A stretch of DNA of 64,000 nucleotides from Diadophis punctatus similis. Taxonomy: Eukaryota > Chordata > Lepidosauria > Squamata > Dipsadidae. The stretch covers positions 2,483,501-2,547,500 of the forward strand of contig JALIGW010000029.1 in assembly GCA_023053685.1 (NCBI GenBank), read 5' to 3'. The translations under genes were made by a program, and so were the position numbers. A model generated the notes under the pieces. It made no database searches and had not been told where the DNA came from. It saw only the letters and a list, made by a program, of their open reading frames with translations. Shown here in pieces: positions 1 through 10,421 of the stretch. How positions within the stretch are numbered: position 1 is the first letter of the stretch; the number at the start of each line of letters is the position of its first letter.

Positions 1-246
1 AGCAATGGCTACGTTGGCTAGGAAAAAACAGAAGAGCTGAACTTAGAAATCTTGGATAGTGTCCAGGTTTGGGAAGAGTGAATCTAGACAATAATAAGAT
101 AGGAAATATAGTTCTCCAATAGGGTCATGCTATAGAACTAAACTTGAATCAAGTAAGCTTCTTTTGTATATTCCCATTAGCATGGTGTGCAGGAACTATT
201 TTCAACTGTTTTTCTTAAGTATTTATTGATGTGATGTTTCTCTTAG

Positions 247-358
247 GTGATCCTGCTCTCAGCATGACACACTGGATGTTTGACCAACAAGCTCTTCAAG
301 AGTATATCTTGTTGTGTTGCCAATGTCCTGCAGGAGGTCTTTTGGACAAGCCAGGAAA
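247..358 (+). CDS. FNTB: FNTB third-from-last coding exon
   Basis: 112 nt with acceptor TCTCTTAG and donor AA|GTGAGT. It starts with the last two bases of a Gly codon and ends two bases into a Lys codon, and reads [20 protein letters not shown] and onward to GGLLDKPG. It belongs to the alpha-alpha barrel of the beta subunit. Confidence 0.96.
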
Positions 359-3300
359 GTGAGTAGTACTGAGTGATTCTTGACAGGCATCTTCCATGCT
401 ATTGGAAATGATAAATTTGGGATTATCAAAGGTCCTGGTCGGATGGTACTTAAAAGCCCTTTGCATAATAGAGAAGGCGTTTTTGAGAGCTAGAGTTAGG
501 GAGGAACTAGCATCAGAATCTAAATTGGGGAATCTGCATTGAAACATACAACTTCCACACTTTTTTGTCAAGAGCAGCAGAATTCAGCAATCCATTTAAT
601 TAAGTTAGCTTAAGTTGCCATAATTCTGCTTTAACTTGACAAGAGAAACAGCTCATCCCAAACTTTTTTTAATTTTATTTTTTATTAGACATACATAAAC
701 AATCAAAGACATACAACAATTTTTTATTAGACATACATAAACAATCAAAACACATACAACAACAACAACAACAAAAAGGTGGGGCGTTGATGTCCCCCTA
801 TCATCCAAAAGCTATTATCGGATATAATCCAGTTATAAACTTTTTCCATATAGATTTATATTAATATCTATACATCAGTTTTAAATTGTTTCTAATTTTC
901 CACTAATTAATTAAGGCTATAGATATTTTACCTAATTCCTTCAAAGTACATTTTACCTTTTCTTTTATGTATTACAATAATATGATCAACCAAAAGATAT
1001 TATCAAATATAGTAAAAATATAAAGCATTTCCCTAGATATCTCTAACTGAACATCACAATTTGAGGACTTCCATTTTTAGTTACACAATATATACAGATT
1101 ATAAGGTCTTTACATAATTCCTTCAGAGTAGGTGCTCATCCCAAACTTACTGGCAACTCCATTTAACTCAACCAAACTTTAAAGCCCCTTCCCACTTGCC
1201 TCGTGTTCCATTGTGAAGATAAATGTAACCAGATTAATATATGCATTGGCCGCCAGACAAAAACTTGAGAAATGAAAGCTAAAGACTCTGAGGAGATGGT
1301 AATTTGATCATCACCCTCCAGATCTTTCTGCCTTTCTTTGGGATACCCATTGACTGAATGTGAGGTACAGGTAGTCCTCAACTTAGAATAGCTCATTTAG
1401 TGACCATTCAAATTACAATGGCATTGAAAAAAGTGACATTACTGTTTTTCACAGTTACAACCTTTCCAGCATCCCGATGATCATGTGATCAAAATTCAGA
1501 TGCTTGGCAACTGGTTCATATTTATGACTGTTGCTGTGTCCCAAGATCATGTGATCACCTTTTCAACCTTTCTGACAAGCAAAGTAATGGGGAACCCAGA
1601 TTCACTTAACAACTGGGTTACTAACTTATCAACTGTAGTGATTCACTTAACAACTGAGGCAAGAAAGGTCGTAAAATGGGGCAAAGTTCACTTAACAAAT
1701 TTCTCACTTAACAACAGAAAGGTTAGGCTCAATTGTGTTTGTAAGTTGAGGACTACCTATAGTCAAGGTGCGACCAAGGCAGGGGTGAAATCCAGCAGGT
1801 TCTGACATGTTCTGGAGAACCGGTAGTGGAAAATTTGAGTAGTTCGGAGAACCGGTAGCGGAAATTTTGGAGAACTGGCAAATACCACCTCTGGCTGGCC
1901 CCAGAGTAGGGTGGGAATGGAGATTTTGCAGTATCCTTCCCCTGCCATGCCCACCAAGCCACACCATGCCCACCAAGCCATGCCCACAGAACTGGTAGTA
2001 AAAAAAATTGAATTTCACCACTGGACCAAGTAGACAGCTTGAGTCTTATTCTAGCTAGATTTTGCCTGTTGGCTTGATTTTCTACATATTCTAAACCTAA
2101 TTTCAAGAGCCGCGATAGTGCAGTGGTTAGAATGCAGTACTGTAGGCTACTTTTGCTGACTGTTGACTGCCTGCAGTTCGAATCTCACCAGCTCAAGGTT
2201 GACTCAGCCTTTCAGCCTTCCATCCTTTCGAGGTGGGTAAAATGAGGACCCAGATTGTTTGGGGGCAATATCGTGACACTGTAAACTGCTTAGAGAGGGC
2301 TGTAAAGCAGTGCGAAGTGGTATATAAGTCTAAGTGCTATTGCTAATTTCAAAAATGAACTCTACATAAAAGCATGCACATCTAGCATAAAAACACTCCA
2401 ATTAATGTTACCTCAACCTTGTGTGTGATTCCCCTCCAGGTCTCGAGATTTTTACCATACATGCTACTGCCTGAGTGGGTTGTCGATAGCACAGCATTTT
2501 GGCAGTGGAGATCTTTTACATGAAGTCGTGCTAGGAGTGCCAGAGAACCGTCTGGTAAGCTTCATCTGAACCGGACTTGATATCTATGCATGTACATGCC
2601 CAGGATTGGTTATGTTTTTTAACGCAGGTCAAGCCTCCTAGCAGAGCTTTCTTAATTATAACCACGTGCGGATAACAGGTATTTTATTTATTTATTTATT
2701 TGGTATTCTTATAGGCCGCCCAACTCCCGAAGGACTCAGGGCGGCGAGGTACCTTGAAATGGGTTAAAATCAGGCTCTTGCAATGTACTAAATCGTAATG
2801 TGACTTGTAATGTATACATGTAATGTATACATGTACAAACCAGGATAGCTGGCTTAGTGATGTTAAAACACATGGCTTGGTGCGAGATAAGAACCCAATA
2901 TGTAACAATATATAGACTGATACTCTTGTGAGGCAGCTTTTAGATAGCAATGGGGATGAGGCAGGATGGGAATACTGGTGTGTTGTGTGGGGCAAGTGTC
3001 TCCTCATTTCCCTTCCACAGTCCCAGCTGGCTCTACCATCAAGAAGATTGAAGGTAGTAATCTTTCTGTACCAACAGAGTCACTGCCTCTTACACATTAG
3101 ATTAGAAATCCCTCAATGTTCCATAAATGAGGGACCTTAATTTCACTGAGATTCACAGTCTATCTGCAATCTTGCATACATTTTTCTTTCCCTTCATCCT
3201 CACATAAATTTCCGACTCGATAAGCAGAAGGAAAGATCTTCCCCACCAGCCTTAGAAAAATGGCAGATGGCAAGCAGAGGAGTTTGCAGAATCTTACTTT

Positions 3301-5247
3301 TGTTTTGTTGTGTAGAGATAGGCAAACAAGCTTTGTTGACATAGCCACAGGGACGTGTCTTTTCTTCAATGCTGAACCTTGAAAACAGCTAAAGGGTATT
3401 GAGTCACATAAAACTGAGCTTGACAATATATTGTTCGGTGGTCAGAGCAAAGTTGAGGAAATTTTCTAGTGGCCCAGAACTGAGGCTTCAGAACTTGGCA
3501 CATAGATTTAGTTAGTTTAGTTTACTCTATTGTCATTGCACCTCGTACAACGAAATTAAATGCCATCTTCTGTGTACAACTATAAAAATAAAACACAAAC
3601 ACACAACCCTCTAGAACGCTGTCCTACCTGCCACTGTGCAATTGGCAAACCATACACAGGTGCAGTAAGTTAAAATACTCTATGGTGCAGCGGTAGAAGG
3701 TCACCAGCAGTTTTTCATTCAGTTGTTGTTTCCTGAGAAGTCTCAGGTAGTATAATGTGTTCTGGGCCCTTTTGACCAGTGCTGCAATGTGAGTGCCCCA
3801 GGTCAGGTCCTCTTTTATGATAACACCCAGAAACTTAAAATTGGCCACTTGCTCCACTCGGTCTCCATTGATAAGCAAGGGCTGGATCTCTGATCTATTC
3901 CTTCTATAGTCCACTATAAGCTCCTCGGTCTTATTTGTCACGTAGTGAATATTGTCAGTTGTATGTCTATGCAGGGTGATGCACCCCTATCCTAATATTA
4001 TGGTATATTTCAATATAAGCAGAACACGTGATATGATGAGTGCGCATGTGTGCATTCCAAAACCACCATTAATTCTCTTCTGCCTTAGCTGTTGACCTGA
4101 ACGGTCGTGTTTCTTAGCAAAGATGTAATTATTCAGGATTTATTGTTTTTGTACTGAAATAAATATTTTCTGTTAGACTTTTAATCTCGATTTTATTTCT
4201 AATTGTCTGAATTCCAAGAAAAGATCCAAATCGCCTCTATGAGATATCATTCTCACCCCAACATTATTGGTGTTAAGGACCAAGTTATTGTCTCCACACC
4301 ACAAAAGCAACCGGTCCACCTCATCTCGATAGGCACATCCCTCCCCCCCCCGGAGATGAACTTACGGCCATTTGTTTAACAATTACTCGACGTTACAACA
4401 GTGCGGAAAAAAGTTACTTACAGTTGGTCCTCGTACTTATTATCACAGTGGCCCATGGTCACATGATCATGATCTGGATGCTTGACAACAACTAGCTCAC
4501 ATTTACATGTTTGCAGCATCTTGGGGTGACGTTATTGCCATTTGTGACCTTCCCAGGAAGGTCCCAACAAACAAAACCAAATAATGGAAATCAGATTCAC
4601 TTAAAGACCATCGCAAAAAAAAAAGATCATAAACTGGATCGGCCTCGCTTAACGACTCCCTCGCTTAGTGACAGAAGTTCTGAACTCAATTGTGATGTAA
4701 GTCAAGGACTCCCTGGAGATCGGGGGTCAAGCTTTTGTCAAGCAAAATGAAATGCATCTGCTGACTGAATGTCTTATATAACATTTAAATGTCCAAATTT
4801 GGCGGCTGCTTCTTGGGGGTGGGGTTATTTATTTATTTATTCGAAGTTCTTCTATGCCGCCCTACTCCCTCAGGACTCAGGGCGGCGTACAACATTTTAG
4901 GGAACATCAAATAAATTGTTAAAAACAATTTAAAACAATTTTTAAAAAAACATACACATCATATATACATGGGGGAGACGTCAGATGGAAGGTCGTCTCA
5001 AAATCACCCCGCCTGCAGGAAGAGCCATGTCTTAATGGCTTTTCGGAAGGCCAGCAGGGTGGGGATGATTCGGGTTGGGTTAGAGAACTGCCAGCAGAAT
5101 TGCAGTTAATTCTTTTTTTTCCCCTTCATTCCCAAACAGCAGCCAACACATCCTGTCTACAACATCTCCCCTGGCAAAGTGATGCAAGCTGTGATGCACT
5201 TCCTGAAAAAGCCAATTCCAAGTAGAGAAGAGACTTACACTAACTGA
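247..5247 (+). CDS. FNTB: FNTB 3' part: join(247..358,2440..2554,5140..5247), protein farnesyltransferase subunit beta
   Basis: Beta subunit of cytosolic protein farnesyltransferase, which with FNTA attaches a 15-carbon farnesyl group to the cysteine of C-terminal CaaX motifs (RAS, lamins). Only the last three coding exons are here (about 110 residues); earlier exons lie left of position 1. The joined reading frame runs from [15 protein letters not shown] through [23 protein letters not shown] and LGVPENRL to [13 protein letters not shown], which follows the vertebrate FNTB C-terminus as I know it. The His of DFYHTCYC matches the catalytic zinc ligand (His362 in the rat numbering, from family knowledge). 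All splice sites are GT-AG and the phases agree. The last residues (after KKPIPSREE) are shorter and unlike the mammalian acidic tail. The gene runs tail to tail with MAX, as in mammals. Confidence 0.97.
359..1367. other. FNTB intron, AT-rich, with a short tandem duplication
   Basis: No exon seen. Near 668-765 a segment containing TTTTTATTAGACATACATAA occurs twice in tandem, followed by (CAA)n. The flanking AT-rich DNA up to about 1130 looks like decayed interspersed repeat, which I cannot classify. Confidence 0.5.
1368..1759. mobile_element. palindromic TA-flanked MITE (CAGGTAGTCCTC family), copy 1
   Basis: 392 bp. The ends are inverted repeats (CAGGTAGTCCTCAACTTA and TAAGTTGAGGACTACCTA) flanked by TA on both sides, as expected of a Tc1/mariner-type non-autonomous element. 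The interior carries short CACTTAACAACTG-like repeats shared by the other copies in this window. It has no coding capacity. Confidence 0.8.
1780..2023. mobile_element. non-autonomous hAT element with 8-bp target duplication
   Basis: Starts CAGGGGTGAAATCC and ends GAATTTCACCACTG. The flanks GACCAAGG (1772-1779) and GACCAAGT (2024-2031) agree in 7 of 8 bases. The inside holds repeated GGAGAACCGGTAG units. Confidence 0.8.
2107..2346 (+). repeat. tRNA-derived SINE (squamate type)
   Basis: The head has an A-box-like segment (TAGTGCAGTGGTTAGAAT) and a B-box (GTTCGAATCTC), as in a tRNA promoter. The body is followed by a tail ending in AAGTCTAAGTGCTATTGCTA, which resembles the tail of squamate Sauria SINEs and Bov-B LINEs. 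The family name is from memory of such repeats. Confidence 0.75.
2440..2554 (+). CDS. FNTB: FNTB penultimate coding exon with zinc-ligand His
   Basis: 115 nt with acceptor CCCCTCCAG and donor CTG|GTAAGC. The first G completes the Lys codon left open by the previous exon. It reads [20 protein letters not shown], then [18 protein letters not shown]. The His of FYHTC is the expected third zinc ligand of the active site. Confidence 0.97.
2676..2800 (-). repeat. CR1/L2-type LINE 3' end fragment
   Basis: On the minus strand it reads GCCGCCCTGAGTCC, then GGGCGGCCTATAAGAATACC, then (AAATA)n. This is the same 3' terminus found on the other LINEs of this window (16.7, 49.4, 59.2 and 63.9 kb). It is strongly 5' truncated. 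Confidence 0.75.
3505..3960 (-). pseudogene. LINE reverse transcriptase fragment, Rex1/CR1-like
   Basis: A minus-strand frame (3941 to 3624) reads [13 protein letters not shown], then [20 protein letters not shown] and [20 protein letters not shown]. This is the stretch after the YADD motif in CR1-group reverse transcriptases. Downstream on the same strand is a 3'UTR-like CAATGACAATAGAGTAAAC. It is 5' truncated with no catalytic core, and is a relic in the last FNTB intron. Confidence 0.7.
4421..4715. mobile_element. palindromic TA-flanked MITE, internally deleted copy
   Basis: Ends CAGTTGGTCCTCG and GTCAAGGACTCCCTG match the CAGGTAGTCCTC family. The left flank is TA; the right flank is no longer TA. 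It is about 100 bp shorter than the copies at 1368 and 50434. Confidence 0.65.
4824..5095 (-). repeat. CR1/L2-type LINE 3' end fragment in last FNTB intron
   Basis: Contains (TTTA)n, then TATGCCGCCC and GGACTCAGGGCGGCGTACAA, then a segment matching the C-terminal codons of the LINE ORF at 16.9 kb (GCCAGCAGGGTGGGGATGAT). It stops about 45 bp before the acceptor of the last FNTB exon. Confidence 0.8.
5140..5247 (+). CDS. FNTB: FNTB last coding exon and stop
   Basis: 108 nt after acceptor CCCAAACAG. It encodes 35 residues starting [20 protein letters not shown] and ending in a short polar tail, with the TGA at 5245-5247. The conserved QPTHPVYNI start fixes the frame. Confidence 0.95.
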   Translation, partial: QPTHPVYNISPGKVMQAVMHFLKKPIPSREETYTN

Positions 5248-6067
5248 GCCTTTTCGCTGCCCTTAGAGAGACTCTGCAGTGTACTGTCCTGATGTTCGGC
5301 GCAATAACGCTGCATATCGTCTTGGCTGATGTGGGACTTGAGCCATGAATCTAACTTCCTCGGGCTCTACTTTGTGCGTGCGTGTCTGTCTTTTGAGAGA
5401 GCTTTGCTAGCCATACCAAAAAATATACCAGTTTTTCTTAGAACGGAATAGCTGATTGGCTGTGTGATGGTGTATGGTTGGTCATGCTGGGTGCTCACTT
5501 AGGCAGGAAGCGCTCTCATTAAGGAGCAGCTTTGTTTTTGAAACAATGCAGCATGTTACTATCGTAAGCATCTGGCAAAGCAGCTCTGTTGTTTCATTTG
5601 CACTATGCTAAGCATCATGGGGGGTGGGAGGAATGGGGGGGGGGGAGAGTGCAGCTTCATCATCAGCTGCATACTGGCTTGGCCAGAGATGGTACATTGA
5701 TCTCCTGCTCTGGCAGGCAGTTTCGTTATCTGGCTCTTTACATTCCCTGAGGAATTCTAAACATTTCTAGCCAGGAGATTAGTTTCCCAGCTATTGGATA
5801 CACCAGGAGAAAGAAAACCAAGCTAAATGGTGTATGCATATCCTGACTCTGTAGTTCTGTATCACATGTTGGAGCACGTCGGGAAAGTGGGGTCTTGAAC
5901 ATTGGTACTAAAAGGTCTCTTTCTGCCCAGAGCAAAAAGAGGCAGATAGAAATGCTTCTTCAAGACTTTATTTCCCTTGCAAATTGCTTGTCCGGGGATG
6001 GGATTGATAATACAATGATGTTTATGCATTTTATAAGATATATACAGTATATATAAATATATCTATA
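5248..6067. other. FNTB 3'UTR and downstream DNA
   Basis: Single-copy-looking sequence after the FNTB stop, with a poly-G run near 5635-5646. No further exon or repeat recognised. The end of the 3'UTR is not defined. Confidence 0.4.
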
Positions 6068-7672
6068 CAGTACATTCAGAAAGTATTCAGACCTCCTTCA
6101 CTTTTGTCAGTTTTGTTATGCTACAGTCTGATTCTACAGTTGTTGAAATCCATTTTTTCCTCATTAATCTACACTTGGTACCCCATGTTGATGTGAAAAC
6201 AGAATTTTGGAAACGTCTGTAAATTTATTAAAAAGAAAAAAACTGAAATATCACGTTGGCATAAATATTCAAACCCTTTGCAACAACACTTGAAATTTCT
6301 CCCTTTTCTCTTGATCATTGCTCACATGTTTCTACACCTTGATTAGAATCTACCTGTGGTAAATTGATCGGACCTGATTTGAAAGGCACACACCTCTCTA
6401 TAGAAGGCCTCTATAGAAGCCTGAGGCATACTGTAGCAGAGCAAAAGCCATGAAGTCAAAGGAACTGCCTGTAGAGCTCAGACAGGATTATTGCAAGGCA
6501 CAGATCTGGGGAAGGCTACAAAAAAAATTCTGCTGCACTGTGAAGGTTCCTAAGACACAATGGCCTCCATAATTCTCAAATGGAAGAACAACCAAGACGC
6601 TTCCAAGAGTTGGTTGCTGGTCAAACTGAGTAATTGGGGGAGAAGGGCCTTAGTAAGAGAGGTGATCAAGAACCTGATGGTTACTCTGATTGAGCTCTAG
6701 AGATCCTCTGTGGAGATGGGACAGAGTTCCAGGACAACAATTACTACAGTCCTCCACCGATCTGGGCTTTATAGCAGAGTGGCTAGATGGAAGCCTCTCC
6801 TCAGTGCAGAACACACAAAAGCCCACTTCGAGTTCGTAAAAAAGCACCTGAAGGACTCTCAGATTGTGAGGAACAAGGTTCTCTAGTCTGATGAGACCAA
6901 GATTGAACTGCTTGGCCTCAATTCTAAACATTATGTCTGGAGGAAACCAGGCACCGTTCATCACCTGCCCAATATCATCCCAACACTGAAGCATGGTGTC
7001 AGCAGCATCATGCTGTGGGGGTGTCTTTCAGCAGCAGGGACTGGGAGACTGGTCAGGGTTGAGGGAAAGCTGAATGGAGCAAAGTAGAGGGATATCCTCA
7101 ATAAAAACCTGTTCCACCGCACTCAGGGCCTCAGACTGGGCCAGAGGTTCACTTTCCAACATGACAACGATCCTAAGCACACTGTCCAGACAACAGGAGT
7201 GGCTTAGGGACAACTCTGTGAATGTTCTGGAGTGGCCCAGCCAGAGCCCTGACATGAACCCTATTGAACATCTCTGGAGGGACCTGAAAATGGCTGTCCA
7301 CTGACGGTCGCCATCCAACCTGACTGAGCTTGAGAGGATTTGCAAGGAAGAATGGCAGAAAATCCCCCAATCCAGGTGTGCAAAGCTTGTTGCGTCATAC
7401 CCAAAAAGACTCAATGCTGTAATTTCTGGCAAAGGTGCTTCAACAAAGCACTGAGTGAAAGGTCTGAATACTTATGCCAATGTGATATTTCAGTTCTTTT
7501 CTTTTTAATAAATGTACGGACATTTCTAAAATTCCGTTTTCACTTTGTCATTCTGAGGTACTGAATGTAGATTAATGAGGGGGAAAATGCATTTCAACAA
7601 TTGTACAATCAGGCTGCACCATAACAAAATTGACAAAAGTGAAGGGGGTCTGAATACTTTCTGAATGTACTG
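6068..7672 (+). mobile_element. Tc1-like DNA transposon, full length but dead
   Basis: 1605 bp bounded by TA on both sides. Terminal inverted repeats: CAGTACATTCAGAAAGTATT at the left, and the same sequence inverted at the right end. A transposase on + is recognisable only in pieces: QHDNDPKHT (second catalytic Asp) near 7160 and a frame with ECSGVAQ changed to [19 protein letters not shown] (catalytic Glu) ending near 7280. Stops and frameshifts separate them. It is an autonomous-type element that has lost function. Confidence 0.88.
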
Positions 7673-7718
7673 TATATACACTAATAGCTTTCTTATTACT
7701 TGTACAGTTATGACTGTT

Positions 7719-7724
7719 AATAAA
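7719..7724 (+). promoter_or_regulatory. possible FNTB polyadenylation signal AATAAA
   Basis: By eye I found no AATAAA or ATTAAA between the FNTB stop and the Tc1 element at 6068. This AATAAA just beyond that element is the first candidate. If used, the Tc1 copy would lie inside the FNTB 3'UTR. This is weak inference; a closer variant signal may be used instead. Confidence 0.2.
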
Positions 7725-7961
7725 ATTCTTCACAGTAAATGTGTTTTAATTCAGAGGGCTGCCTGAAAATCCTTTTAGTGCTAGGATACACATTAAGAAA
7801 AATAATTATATTTAGTTTTCTTGGGATTTTATTTTTGTCCTGCATGGTAAGAACAGGCATCTGGGAATATTCCACCTATACTAAAATAATATCACCTCAT
7901 ATGTCATTAGAACTTTCAGTCTTACCTGCATTATAGGTTACAGTAAATTGCATTATATATA

Positions 7962-9541
7962 CACTGCTCAAAAAAATAAAGGGATCACAAAAATAAGGCA
8001 TCCTAGATCTGAATGAATGAAATATTCGTATCAATTACTTTGTTCATTACATAGTTGAATGTGCTGACAACAAAATCACACAAAAATTAGCAATGGAAAT
8101 CAAATGCAGCAACCCATGGAGGTCTGGATTTGGAGTTACACTCAAAATTAAAGTGAAAAAAAAACACTACAGGCTGATCCAACGTTGATGTAATGTCCTT
8201 AAAACAAGTCAAAATGAGGCTCAGTAGTGTGTGTGGCCTCCATGTGCCTGTATGACCTCCCTACAACACCTGGGCATGCTCCTGATGAGGCAGCAGATGG
8301 TCTCCTGAGGGATCTCCCACACCTGGACTAAAGCATCCCCCAACTCCTGGACAGTCTGTGGTGCAATGTGGCGTTGGTGGATGGAGCGAGACATGATGTC
8401 CCAGATGTGCTCAATTGGATTCAGGCCTGGGGAGCTGGCGGGCCAGTCCATGGCATCAATGCCTTCGTCTTGCAGGAACTGCTGACACACTCCAGCCACA
8501 TGAGGTCTAGCATTGTCTTGCATTAGGAGGAACCCAGGGCCAACCGCACCAGCATATGGTCTCACAAGGGGTCTGAGGATTTCATCTTGGTACCTATTGG
8601 CAGTCAGGCTATCTCTGGCGAGCACATGGAGGGCTGTGCGTCCCCCTAAAGAAATGCCACTCCACACCATTACTGACCCACTGCCAAACCGGTCATGCTG
8701 GAGGATGTTGCAGGCAGCAGAACGTTCTCCACGGCGTCTCCAGACCCTGTCATGTCTGTCACATGTGCTCAGTGTGAACCTGTTTTCATCTGTAAAGAGC
8801 ACAGGGCGCCAGTGGCAAAGTTGCCAATCTTGGTGTTCTCTGGCAAATGCCAAACGTCCTGCACAGTGTTGGGCTGTCAGCACAACCCCCACCTGTGGAC
8901 GTCAGGCCCTCAATACCACCCTCATGGAGTCTGTTTCTGACCGTTTGAGCAGACACATGGCCATTTGTGGCCCACTGGAGGTCATTTTGCAGGGCTCTGG
9001 CGGTGCTCCTCCTGTCCCTCCTTGCACAAAGGCGGAGGTAGCGGTCCTGATACTGGGTTGTTGCCCTCCTACAGCCTCCTCCACGTCTCCTGATGTCTCC
9101 TGGTAGTGCCTCCATGCTCTGGACACCACGCTGACAGACACAGCAAACCTTCTTGCCACAGCTCGCATTGATGGGCCATCCTGGATGAGCTGCACTATCT
9201 GTGCCACTTGTGTGGGTTGTAGACTCCGTCTCATGCTACCACTAGAGTGGAAGCACCGCCAGCATTCAAGTGTGACCAAACCATCAGCCAGAAAGCATAG
9301 GAACTGAGAAGTGGTCTGTGGTCACCACCTGCAGATCCACTCCTTTATTGGGGATGTCTTGCTAACTGCCTATGCTTTCCACCTGTTGTCTATTCCATGT
9401 ACACAACAGCATGTGAACTTGATTGTCAATCAGTGTTGCTACCTAAGTGGACAGTTTGATTTCACAGAAGTGTGATTGACTTGGACTTACATTGTGTTGT
9501 TTCAGTGTTCCCTTTATTTTTTTTTATTTTTTTGAGCAGTG
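7962..9541 (-). mobile_element. Tc1-like DNA transposon (CACTGCTCAAAAAAAT ends), DD34E, dead
   Basis: 1580 bp bounded by TA. The termini are CACTGCTCAAAAAAATAAAG and its inverse. The transposase lies on - and is split by frameshifts: 9279-8902 carries the helix-turn-helix part ([20 protein letters not shown]), and 8892-8221 the catalytic part, with TDENRF (first Asp), MQDNARPH (second Asp) and NPIEHIWD (Glu). I count 34 residues between the second Asp and the Glu, the Tc1 signature. The frames are long, so the copy is not very old. Similar ends are known from fish and frog Tc1 elements (established knowledge, not searched). Confidence 0.9.
8221..8892 (-). pseudogene. Tc1 transposase catalytic domain, broken copy
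   Basis: A 223-codon open frame with all three catalytic acidic residues in motif context (TDENRF, MQDNARPH, NPIEHIW). It is separated from the DNA-binding half at 8902-9279 by a frameshift near 8890-8900. No intact transposase can be made from the reference sequence as it stands. Confidence 0.85.
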
Positions 9542-10421
9542 TACATACATATTTCCTAGTGCCTCCCATTGGACTTTTGCAAATGGATTTCCAAATGATT
9601 AAATAATTCTTAACTCTAGAAAACTTTCATTATATGCTGCTGCTGGCTCTCAATGGCTAGATTAAGCTTAGCTTGGTTTGGTAGAATTCTGCTGTAGAGT
9701 CCTACAGCACAAAAAGTTTTGCCTGGCGCTTGCATAAATGTAACACTATGGAAAACTAATGTGAAGGAGCTGGAGCAGGAAAAATTGTATTCTGCAACAA
9801 CCAGTAGAAACCACATAAAAGCATCTTCTGTTTGAGTGCTCGTCAGGTATGGACTGTACACGTCAATTCATGGCATTCTGTGCAATGGATGTGCATGCTA
9901 GGAATTTTAAAAATTCATCTCTACATCTAGAAGGCACTTTGATGAGGGAAGATTGATCTACATTTGGATGACCTTTTTTGGGACAGAATCCTATGGTTTC
10001 TCTAATGTTGGAAGGGCAATAAATGAGAGGTGAAAAATGTAGGTGCCTTTGAAAGGCAGGAAAAGATCTGGAATGGAACAAAATCTGAGGCATCATTTAT
10101 TTCTCCCTTTATTAGGAGCATAAAGATGCAAAAAGGCATATTTCTGATTTAACAGCATAAGACAAGGGTGGGGGGGGGGAAGAAGTAGATTTAACAATGT
10201 GAAAATGTTGACTTTTTAAATCTCTCAAGTTACTATCTCCGATACCTGTAAGAATATGCTTGAATATGCTGCTTGGTGAAATCTCCAAAGGTAAGCAAAT
10301 TCTGGCCAGCAAGAAAGGGTGAGTTTGAAGCATCAGTAAATATATCCCTCTTCATAATTGGGAAAAGGAATTGATTCTAAACAACTGCATGCTGTATGTC
10401 TATACATGCAGGTTTTCTTTA
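9542..10421. other. intergenic DNA between two transposons
   Basis: No gene, RNA or recognisable repeat seen in this stretch apart from a short poly-G run near 10170. The minus-strand open frames here have no recognisable domain. Confidence 0.4.

Noticed and set aside
2107..2200. Possible tRNA gene (A- and B-box present)
   Set aside because: The head continues into a SINE body and tail, and no cloverleaf-capable acceptor stem is seen, so it is a tRNA-derived SINE.
8513..9106. 197-codon frame on + opposite the Tc1 transposase
   Set aside because: Shadow of the minus-strand transposase, which carries the DDE motifs.
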